This document shows, one piece after another, positions 56,430-64,000 of a stretch of DNA of 64,000 nt. Numbering within the stretch: position 1 is the stretch's first letter; each line of letters begins with the position of its first letter. The position numbers and the translations under genes are program-made. The stretch comes from Entophlyctis helioformis (lineage: Eukaryota > Chytridiomycota > Chytridiomycetes > Chytridiales > Chytriomycetaceae), in contig JAHLKH010000152.1 of the NCBI GenBank assembly GCA_025526915.1, positions 1 to 64,000 of the forward strand, given 5' to 3'. Under the pieces are notes generated by a model, which was not told the DNA's origin, ran no database searches, and was given only the letters and a program-made list of their open reading frames with translations.

Positions 56430-56431
<2 letters not shown>
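51900..56431 (-). CDS. Membrane-anchored FG-repeat nucleoporin (POM121-like layout)
   Basis: Five exons: 56431-56280, 56152-55911, 55804-55559, 55469-55231 and 55121-51900. All phases close, giving 1,366 residues. Exon 1 encodes a membrane helix (GHLYTAAALLFGLYVVISGV) at about residues 12-31, followed by RSWRRAAYQR and an RRRK cluster. Exon 2 adds a Gln run. Ex 4-5 carry basic NLS-like stretches (GRINRKRLFLDEE, SKKRVRYDPD) and a coiled acidic/basic region. From about residue 450 the protein is nearly all FG repeats of FSFG, FTFG, FGAP and FGG type, including an internal near-duplicate block (53,060-53,640). It ends in a basic motif, KLAHPKTRRKR. FG repeats form the pore barrier. The layout of membrane helix, NLS, FG matches animal POM121, although homology is not shown. 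Confidence 0.8.
53060..53640 (-). repeat. Internal duplication within FG-repeat coding region
   Basis: A block of about 360 bp (for example ATPASTPAPAPAPAAPAFGG and TAPSTTAPAAPPAFSFG in the protein) occurs twice in tandem with few differences. The copies differ by FGGFGATP versus FGRLGATP. Recent unequal exchange is likely. Confidence 0.8.
55921..55980. repeat. CTG/TTG microsatellite in nucleoporin exon 2
   Basis: About 20 CTG/TTG units, encoding a run of about 20 Gln on the minus strand. Confidence 0.9.
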
Positions 56432-56433
<2 letters not shown>

Positions 56434-56460
<27 letters not shown>

Positions 56461-56488
56461 GCGTGTGTGTGTGTGCTGCTGCTGCTGC

Positions 56489-56527
<39 letters not shown>
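56434..56527. repeat. Compound microsatellite (CT, GT, GCT, GTT)
   Basis: Four adjacent simple repeats directly upstream of the nucleoporin ATG: CT (56434-56460), GT (56463-56475), GCT and GTT (56476-56527). Probably 5' leader or promoter. Confidence 0.95.
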
Positions 56528-56594
56528 GTGCCAACCAACAGCCCGACTGTCGACTCGCAGGTCAACAACACATGAGCGTGTTTATTGCATGCCA

Positions 56595-58256
56595 TCACTG
56601 AGCCGCACTCGCCTCACGGACCACAGACAGCCGCCCACCGCTGATCTCCAGGCACTCGACCACAGTCTCGTCGCTCACCTCGGGGCATTCAAACAGCACC
56701 ATCGTGCACAGCAGCCGGCAGTGCATCGCAATGTCTATCAGGCTGGACGTCTTGTTGCGGCCGAGGCGGAAGATGCCACTGACGTTGAGCCACATGAGCC
56801 GGTGTCGGCAGTGGGTAGCCACAGCCTCGAGGCCGGCGCGCTTGAGCGTGGTGTACGAGATGTCCAGACGCTCGAGGTTGGGGAGGCTGCGTAGCATCTC
56901 GTCAAAGGCGTAGTCGTACATGTGGCAGCCAGAGAGCGACAGGTTGCGGATGTTGGGACAGAAGGCTGCGAGCGGCTGCAGGAACTTGGACACGAACCGA
57001 TGCTCCCATGCCTCGCCGTACGACGGCGTCGCTGCAGATACTGCTGGGCTTGCAAATCCCGGCTCGGTCGTCGCAGTGACGGTCAGGGACGAAGGTGGCT
57101 GCTGTCGAGGCACTGTCGACGGTCCCTGATCTGTTGATGGATCGGAAGAGGGCCGTATCGGTGATATTGCCATGTCCTTTGACGGAGATGACGGCGACGA
57201 TGCCGCAACAACGCTCATGGGTGCCGGCGACTCGAGCTGTGCGCCGGATCCAGATGGCCGCGTGTCGACAGCAAGCGGCCGGTCAGTGACAGCATGTCGA
57301 GGGTTGAATCGGATGGGAGAGTCGAGCGACATGCGGGCGTCGTATGCCAGGGTTGCGGGCGACTTGGGACGGACTCCAACGCGACTGACGACCGCATCGC
57401 GAATTGGTGGCGAAGGTGATCCTGCATTGGCATCGCCTGGTGCCTGTGCAGACAATGTCGACGTTGGAGACGGCGATGTGGGCGACGACACTTGAAAGGC
57501 CGAGGGATCGTACAGGTTCAGCATGCCGCGACTGCTGCCCAGCGTCAGCTGCACAGGCGACTGTTCTTCGAGATGCAATGCTGGCGATGCGGGTGCAGAC
57601 TCGTGCGCAGTGGCTGGAGGAGGAGCATCCGAGATGGCGCTGATGGCCATGGGCGATGCAGCCAAGCCGGGCGATGCAGCCAGGGAAGGAGGCACGGCAT
57701 TTGATGGTGTGGCATTTGGAGCGTCTCGCTGGACCAGCACACGGTGGCGAGGACCCAGACCAAAGTGGACCGTGTGGACCAGCATGCCGCGATGGAACCG
57801 CTTGACGGTGCTGAGCTTTCGGCGCATGCGGGGTGCACTGGGCGGAGCAGTGCTGACCGGGGAGGCAGCCGACTTTGTGGGAACCACGGCGGACGGTGGC
57901 TCAGCAACGACCGACGCTGCAGAGACATTGCCTTGGGTGTTGTCGTCGGGATTGGAGGCAGACGCCGAGGATGGAAGGGCAGGCAGAAGGGATGTCGGCG
58001 ACAGACGGCTGTCGGCCGAGAGGGCAGCAAAGAAGCGCTCTCGCTGTCGATGGCCGCTAAAGGCGACGCTGCGGTAGAGCCTGGTCATGCCGGTGCGATA
58101 CCAGGCCTTGGAGACCCGCAGGACAGGCAAGAGGTCGCGGGCCGATGCAAACTGGCGCATGATGCAGTCGATGAGCTCGATGGGCAGCCGGCGAGCGGCA
58201 GGAATGTGCACCGTCGCAGCGATCTTCTTGCTGGCTCTGGCTGTGGGGCTCTTCAT
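56595..58256 (-). CDS. F-box protein with short LRR segment
   Basis: 553 residues in one exon from the ATG at 58256 (MKSPTARASKKIAAT). A frame-compatible ATG-less extension upstream is non-coding repeat. The F-box reads RRLPIELIDCIMRQFASARD and LLPVLRVSKAWYRTGMTRLY, at residues 20-60. Then come about 320 residues of Ser/Pro/Ala-rich linker. Near the C-terminus are LRRs of the Amn1/Grr1 type: CPNIRNLSLSGCHMYDYAFD, LPNLERLDISYTTLKRAGLE, HRLMWLNVSGIFRLG and LCTMVLFECPEVSDETVVE. The family recruits substrates to SCF ubiquitin ligases. Target unknown. Confidence 0.82.
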   Translation of the reverse strand: MKSPTARASKKIAATVHIPAARRLPIELIDCIMRQFASARDLLPVLRVSKAWYRTGMTRLYRSVAFSGHRQRERFFAALSADSRLSPTSLLPALPSSASASNPDDNTQGNVSAASVVAEPPSAVVPTKSAASPVSTAPPSAPRMRRKLSTVKRFHRGMLVHTVHFGLGPRHRVLVQRDAPNATPSNAVPPSLAASPGLAASPMAISAISDAPPPATAHESAPASPALHLEEQSPVQLTLGSSRGMLNLYDPSAFQVSSPTSPSPTSTLSAQAPGDANAGSPSPPIRDAVVSRVGVRPKSPATLAYDARMSLDSPIRFNPRHAVTDRPLAVDTRPSGSGAQLESPAPMSVVAASSPSSPSKDMAISPIRPSSDPSTDQGPSTVPRQQPPSSLTVTATTEPGFASPAVSAATPSYGEAWEHRFVSKFLQPLAAFCPNIRNLSLSGCHMYDYAFDEMLRSLPNLERLDISYTTLKRAGLEAVATHCRHRLMWLNVSGIFRLGRNKTSSLIDIAMHCRLLCTMVLFECPEVSDETVVECLEISGGRLSVVREASAAQ

Positions 58257-58548
58257 GTGGTGTTGGCGAGGTGTTGACGTGGTGCTGGCGAGGTGTTGAT
58301 GGGAGGCAGGCCAACTTTCAAGAGGGGCGTGGTGGGCATTGTGGCTCCATGGCCGAGCACATCTGCCAAGACACGCGCACGAGGCATCCACGGCATCCAT
58401 CCAAGAAGCAAATGCACCAAAGCATCATGGCGCACAACCACCACCCGCAGCGAGCGGATCTGGATACGACGGATACGACTGAGACGATACGACAGACACG
58501 ACAGACACGGCAGATGGAAAGACGCACGGAGAGTGCGGGTGTATTGTT

Positions 58549-59158
58549 TCACGAGCTGGCAAAGGCAGACTTGTTGAGGGTGGCCATCTCGACGGCGGCC
58601 TTTGCCCAGTCGATGCCGTGGTTGTGCGAGTGCTGGGCATCGCGGCCGGCGCCGGCGCGCTCCATGGCCTGCTCCTCGGTCAGACACGTCAGCACGCCAA
58701 AGATGACGGGCGTGGCGGTCTTGAGGCCGACGGACATGAGGCCGTGCGACGTGGCGTCGGCAATGTACTCAAAGTGCATGGTCGAGCCCTTGATGAGCAC
58801 GCCGATGGAGATGCAGGCGTCAAAGGGAGAGCCGCGGGCGCTGGCGCCCTCGAGCAGCTGCTGCGTGCCAAAGGGCAGCTCAAAGGCGCCGGGCACGTCG
58901 TGCAGCACAATGTCTGAGCGGGCCACGTGCAGGGCGGTGAGTGTGTCGACGACGCCCTTGACGAGCCTGTCGACAATGGCCGAGTTCCAGCGGGTGTGGA
59001 CTGTCGGTATGCGTGCGTGAGCGTGTGTTTCTGTATGTCTATATGCCCACGGCGTCGCACGCAGCGTCGCACGCAGCGTCGCACGCACCCACAAGCACCC
59101 GCAGGCCCGAGCCGTCGAGCGCGGGCTTGTCCTGCAGGCCCTTGATGGTGTCGAACAT
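58549..59158 (-). CDS. RIB4: 6,7-dimethyl-8-ribityllumazine synthase
   Basis: Exons 59158-59089 and 59000-58549. Phases close at 173 residues. The sequence starts MFDTIKGLQDKPALDGSGLR, with the substrate region VHTRWNSAIVDRLVKGVVDT, then HDVPGAFELPFGTQQLLEG, SIGVLIKGSTMHFEYIADAT and FGVLTCLTEEQAMERAGAGR. The His and Phe-Glu-Leu-Pro features match lumazine synthase, the penultimate step of riboflavin synthesis, which is cytosolic and oligomeric. The donor used (GTGCGTGC) and the CGACAG acceptor give an uninterrupted LRVLVVHTRW. Confidence 0.93.
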
Positions 59159-59440
59159 GAGGCTGTGGCTGTGTGGGTGGGTCGGCGAGGGTCTGTCTGC
59201 GGGAGAGTCTGTCTGTGGGGGCGTGAGCGAGCGAGGGAGAGAGACTGTCAGCCTGCGGGTCTGCCAGCCGGACCGTGCGCACCACGAGGACTCCACGAGG
59301 ACTCCACGAGACACCAGACCTGTTGGAGATCTCGGGGGTCGAACGCAAGCGTCTCGAGCCGCGCCTTGCCGTGATTGCGACAAGCCAGCGGGCGTGAGAC
59401 ACACACAGACAGGCGTGAGACAGGCGTGAGACAGACACAG

Positions 59441-59441
<1 letters not shown>

Positions 59442-59499
<58 letters not shown>
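59442..59499. repeat. CA microsatellite, 29 units
   Basis: A perfect (CA)n tract about 36 bp upstream of the BTB protein start codon and between it and divergently transcribed RIB4. Probably promoter or leader. Confidence 0.95.
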
Positions 59500-59501
<2 letters not shown>

Positions 59502-59534
59502 CACACACACATCAACACACCTACACGCACACGC

Positions 59535-61014
59535 ATGGCTGCCAGACCTCCGTCCAAGCCCGTCACGCTCGACGTCGGCGGCCGGCTGTTCCGCACGTCG
59601 CCCGAGACGCTCGCCTCGTACCCAACGTCGCTGCTGGGCCGGCTGTTCCACCCGTCGTACCCGGTGCCCGCCCTGCTGCCCGACGACGCCGGCCACTACT
59701 TCATCGACCGCAACCCAGACTACTTTGCCGTCATCCTCGACTTTCTGCGCACCGGCATGCTCGTCGTGCCGCCCGCCCTGTCCCGCGCCGCCCTCGACCG
59801 CGAGCTGGACTTTTACGGCCTGCTGGACATTGTCGAGCCCGCCATGGTCGACCAGTCCGCCCTCCTGGCCCCCTACTTTCCGTTTGGCGTCGGCGGCCCG
59901 GCCCCCGCCCCGTTCCCGCTGCCGCTGCCGCTGCCCCTGCCTGCTCCCTCGGGCGCTCCTCTGGCGGCCGATCAGCCGCTCTTCACCTCCTCCTCCTCCT
60001 CCACGGCCGCCGGTGCGCCGTCGTCTGGCCTGCTGCCACAAAGACAATCGACGCCTGCTCCGGGCCAGCCCGTGCAGCTGCCCACGAGCATGTCGCCAAC
60101 ACCGCAGCTGCCACAGCCGGCTGCATCTTCACCTGCCATTGCTCCCACAGCTGGATCCGACGCCGCCGTTCAATCAGTTGCTCAGCAGCTAGAGGCCGTC
60201 ACGATGCAGCCCACGGCATCTGCATCTGCACCAGCACGCAAGGAGCCTGACCTGGCGGCGACAACCTCTCCGGCCCAGGGCGGCATTTATGTCCACCAGC
60301 CAGCGCAGCAGACGGGATCGCAGGCATCGGTTGCTCGCCGTGCCTCGGCTCTGGACCAGCAGTACATGTCTGGAGCAGACCCGGCGCTGTCCTTTGCTGC
60401 CCGCCGCCAAGGCTTCGAGGACAGCTGGGCCACGGCCATGGCGTGTCGCGCCTCGCCCATTCTGTCGCGGGCCATCAGCGCCGGCCTCTTACGCTTCACA
60501 GTCTTTATCGACCCGTATGGCCGCTTCAAAGGCGTGCCTGCGCAGCTCAACGCGGTGCCCGCCGATGCGCTCTTCTGGCAAGACTTTGCCTGGTCCTTTG
60601 CAGCCGCACCGCCGGGCTCTGTGCAGGACTTTAGCCAGTCGTTCCGCGAGCACTTTAACGTGACGCTGACGCCATCGTATCCGAGCATGATGCGGCTGCC
60701 GGGCCACACGATTGCCGTGGTCGGGTCCGACGTGAGCAAGCCGACACAAGAGTCCGAGGCAGTGTCGTGGGTCGTGTTCCGCGTCAAGACGGTGCGCAAC
60801 ACGCCGCACAAGCTGCCGTTTGTGGACCGCACCGGCATGGACGGATCCGTGTCGCAGTCAAGCGCCGGAGTCGTGCTGCTGCACGGCTGGGAGCTGCACT
60901 TTAATATGCCCGAGACGCTCACGGCGTCCAAGGTGCAGGAGCGCGTCAAGAGCGTCGTGCACCGGCGTGCTGCGGAGCGAAGACATTATGGCCCAGCTGC
61001 TGCTGCTCAACTAG
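59535..61014 (+). CDS. BTB/T1 (KCTD-like) domain protein
   Basis: The ATG at 59535 opens KPVTLDVGGRLFRTSPETLA, LASYPTSLLGRLF, GHYFIDRNPDYFAVILDFLR and ALDRELDFYGLLD, a tetramerisation-type BTB domain (residues 8-100) as in KCTD proteins and voltage-gated channel T1 domains. A Pro/Ala/Ser-rich stretch leads to a second conserved half (WATAMACRASPILSRAISAG to VRNTPHKLPFVDRTGMDG). As written the frame continues past the likely end into 61157. The frame one base over stops at 61014 after EDIMAQLLLLN, which looks more natural, so a one-base indel near 60975 is suspected. KCTD proteins often serve as Cul3 adaptors. The role here is unknown. Confidence 0.7.
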
Positions 61015-61111
61015 CCACGCCTCTCTCTTACACACATCTATTGCACGTCTCTCTCTTTCTCTTTCTCACTTACACCACTGCCCCAACCAACCAACATAAA
61101 CAGAACGGTTC

Positions 61112-61834
61112 TCATACCATTGCCCTTGGCTGTGTTTCTCTGATGGGTCGATCCTGATTGCCATCGCAGACAGCAGGCGGCGACGATGCTGCAGGCTCGT
61201 GTGGCAGCGTGCGAGGCTCGAGACCAAAGGCGAGAAAGTACGGAGCATAGCCGGTCGATGCACTTGGAGCAGAGTTGAGGGCATGGACAGCCGCATCGAG
61301 CATGTGCTCCCAGTTGCTGCCGCGGTGGTTGGCGTACTTGGACAGCAGGTCCTTGAGCGTGCGGATGGTGCGTTCGGACTGGCCGTCGGTCTCCTGGTGG
61401 CGGGCCGTTGCCATGACCTGCTCAATGTCCAGCGCCACACAGAGCGCCGTCCAGAAGGCAGACAGGAAGCGAGCGTCACGGTCCGAGACGATAGACGACG
61501 GCAGACCGTGGCCAGCAAGCACCCATCGGTTGAGGAACAGCGCGGCAAGATCCTCGGCAGTCGCATCGCGTCGCGTCGGCACGCACTTGACAAGCTTTGT
61601 CAGGCGATCCACAATCACAAACACAGCGTCGTTGCCTTTGGTCGACATGGGCAGCAAGGCAATGTCGCACGCCACAGACTGGAAGCGGTCGGCAGGGATG
61701 GGCAGCGGGTGCAGCAGACCGGCAGGTGCCTGCGTCGACGAGTTGAACTGCTGACAGGCGTCGCACGAGCCCACAAAGCGGCCGACCGACGCAACTGTGA
61801 TCATATTGGATTCCACAACACCTGCGACATTCAC
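61112..61834 (-). pseudogene. Ty3/gypsy integrase fragment
   Basis: About 240 codons on the minus strand: GSCDACQQFN (end of the zinc domain), SVACDIALLPMSTKGNDAVF, VSDRDARFLSAFWTALCVAL and HQETDGQSERTIRTLKDLLS (the DDE core), then LNSAPSASTGYAPYFLAFGL. The N-terminal zinc domain and all other element parts are missing. It is a truncated, older insertion distinct from elements 1 and 2 in sequence. Confidence 0.8.
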
Positions 61835-61869
61835 TGCAACCTGTCAACTGGTCACCCAATGAACTGCAT

Positions 61870-64000
61870 TCATTCGCCATGCTTGCGATCGTACTCTGTC
61901 GCGGTGCCAAAGCGCACCACACGCGCCATTTCCCTCGCAGCCAGCTCGCCAAAGTCCTGGCCACGGTACTCCCGCGCACTCTCCAGATCAATGATGCGCG
62001 CCTTGCGCTCATCGCCCTGCCCAACAAAGACAACATTGCCCGAGTGCAAGTCGCCGTGCAAGATGTGGCGGGCGTGCAGCTTGCTGAGGGCGTGTGCCGC
62101 AAGGCTGCGATCTGCATCCGACCAGGACTGACAAGACTGGCCAAGTTCCATGACGAGAAATGCGCAGTCGCGGGACACCACCGCCCTCGACCACCAGCGG
62201 GATCGCGTCGCCTTGGAGGTCCTTGTGCTTGTCGTAAAACAGCGTCTCCTTGCGGATGGCCTGATAGTTCGTATTGTCGTAAAAGGTAAAAGAAACGCCC
62301 TGATGGCCACCCGCTGGCCGTCAAGGCATCCGACAAACCCGGCACCTGTTCGACCTTGTGCAATGGCGTTATGGAGGTTCAAGACAGTCTTGACACTCTC
62401 CTTGCCAAGCACAAGGCTGACGCCGCTGTCGAGGCTCGTCATGACCTTGCCGCCGCCACAGGAGCATCGCCGAGTGTCCGTCTTGTGGATCTCGATCGCA
62501 GAGTGGCGATACAATCCGCGTCCATCTCGGACAAATGACGCGGACGCAGGGCCGAGCGCAGCCTGAAGCGCAGGCGGCGGAGAACCGTATCCCGCCGCCT
62601 CGAGCTGGAAGGAGCACATGACAAAGTATAGGCTATTCCGCAAGGAGCATGGGCCTGTCGTCTGGCATAGTACCGACTCAGAGACCAAGAACGAGTACTC
62701 GCCATTAACGTTTGGGCCACGCTTGACAAACCAGGAATGCTCATATGTTGAAAGGATGCCGTATGCGACTTTGGCGGTGGCCATGTACGTGATGAGCTGG
62801 TAGAGGCAGCCTGCGGCCTGACTAGTTGTTGCGCGCTTGATCTTTGCGTCTTTACCGCCACGTGCAGTTATGTTTTTTACGTATGTTTTGTGCTGCTGAA
62901 CACTCAGCTTGAGAATGTTTTCTGGCTTGGGTCCCAACACGCTGCCGATGCTGTTTGGCACCTTCATCTCGATGGTGACATGATAGTGCTCGCGACAAAG
63001 CACCATCAGATCGACGCGGTTACCCGAAACGCCAAACTCGGGGACCACCTTGAGTGCAAGTTCGTCGGCCTTGATCGTATGAATGAGATCCTGGATGATC
63101 TGCTGATAACTGGTTGCCAGGAACGCCTCGTTGTATACCGTGGTCAACGCCATCCTTTTCTCGATACGATCGGCGCTTTCCCAGCTCCTGGAGATGAGGC
63201 GGGCGGCATATGTGAGCTCAAGTATGCATTGAGCTGCCAGATGGATGTGGACTTACACATCACGATTGCCGTTCATCATAATCAGCTTTGCAATGTTGCC
63301 CAAGACACAATCATCAAAGTCGGCCCACAAGCTCAGATGAATCTTTTCGGCATTCACGTTTGCCATATTGCCATGAAATTTGAAGTTGGCTGGAACCAAA
63401 GTAGGGCCGTCGGTATCATCGCCTTGACGGATGCTGAATGAGGTGATATTGCTCTTGTCGAACACAAGTTCGTCTGTTCGTGGCCGCTTGCTGCTGCTTG
63501 ACGACGATGACGATGATGACGACTGCGGCGGCGGCGGCGGCTGCTCTGTCGGCATGCATTCCATGGGCGGATCGCTTGGCGAAAGGATTTCAAGGCCGTC
63601 GCTCAGGCCGGAGGCGCTCTGCGGCGTGTTCGCCCCCGATCCAGCCGCAGAGCCAGCCGCAGATCCTGACTGCAGCAGCCTGGTATGCCCAGCAAGATTG
63701 TGAATGACTCCACATGGGATGTGCCTGTCGAGGTACTCTTTAAATGTGCCTGATAACAGCCGGTGGTCAGTGTCCCAAGCGCGTCACAACAGCAAGTGCA
63801 CATGGCAGGGCAAGGCAAGACAGCCAACATACACTTTGTCGCATTGATCTCATTTTCGAGCCGCTGGGTCTCGGCCTGCAGCGCTGCGCTCTCGGCCGTC
63901 TTCTGAGCGAGCTCGGTTGTCTTTTGGGCAAGTTCGGCCGTCTTCTGATTGAGTGCCGTGCTCTCGGCCGTCTTCTGGGCGATTTCGGCTTGAAGTCTTT
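61870..64000 (-). CDS. Crinkler-like PD-(D/E)XK nuclease plus kinase protein, partial
   Basis: Minus strand, running off the right edge. Exons: beyond 64000 to 63833, 63749-63257, 63187-61870. Exon 1 is coiled-coil (AQKTAELAQKTTELAQKTAE). Exon 2 has CTFKEYLDRHIPCGVIHNLA and a Ser run. Exon 3 holds a restriction-like fold, VVPEFGVSGNRVDLMVLC and YHVTIEMKVPNS (D...ExK), then a kinase-like domain with QGDAIPLVVEGG, FLVMELGQ, the catalytic loop HILHGDLHSGNVVF and ARIIDLESARE (DLE instead of DFG). The VAIK-type lysine appears as Arg (QRVAIR). Two compensating one-base shifts near 62285 and 62185 interrupt the kinase part. This nuclease-plus-kinase layout is seen in Crinkler-type effectors of chytrids, oomycetes and AM fungi. 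Confidence 0.68.

Noticed and set aside
59375..60250. Plus-strand frame beginning in the CA repeat
   Set aside because: It is out of frame with the BTB domain and starts in microsatellite-coded His-Thr repeats.
1..64000. tRNA or rRNA genes
   Set aside because: I found no cloverleaf or rRNA-like stretch by eye. A covariance search would be decisive and was not possible here.

Overview
This window is eukaryotic and looks fungal. Coding regions are GC-rich and cut by many short GT-AG introns (about 50-280 bp). The cellular genes include fungal-type families: a Chs5 exomer subunit, lumazine synthase, Elongator Elp6, Mediator Med10, and DOMON/cytochrome b561 proteins. A Crinkler-like nuclease-kinase gene and a Cys-rich LRR-type N-terminus are the kind of genes seen in chytrid and other early-diverging fungi. 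Placement in Chytridiomycota is inference only.

Layout. Positions 1 to about 17.8 kb are a retrotransposon graveyard. A minus-strand Ty3/gypsy chromovirus (about 10,908 to beyond position 1) sits in what looks like an LRR-type gene. Its reverse transcriptase is split by a 2,332-bp LTR element without reverse transcriptase (3059-7727), and that copy is itself split by a second, opposite-orientation copy of the same element (3793-6124). Every boundary of the two small elements has a 5-bp target duplication. A second, nearly intact Ty3/gypsy element (11872-17836) disrupts the last exon of an unrecognised gene.

From 18 to 61 kb is gene-dense host DNA: a small membrane protein; a VASt-domain membrane protein; an ABHD4/5/Cld1-type alpha/beta hydrolase; a PPxY membrane protein; a five-gene DOMON cluster (three with cytochrome b561, two DOMON-only with GPI-type tails); Chs5; Elp6; a ubiquitin-like/AN1 zinc-finger protein; a PPP1R37-like LRR protein; a TAPL-like ABC half-transporter; Sdh4 divergent from Med10; a membrane-anchored FG nucleoporin; an F-box/LRR protein; lumazine synthase; and a BTB/T1 protein. 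An integrase remnant and a partial Crinkler-like gene close the window.

Several otherwise well-conserved genes carry isolated one-base frameshifts, mostly one missing base in short homopolymer or C/G-rich runs. Intron phases close only if that base is restored. This points to assembly indels rather than wholesale gene death, so gene models here should be checked against reads. Exon boundaries given below were derived by hand from splice consensus and phase closure.
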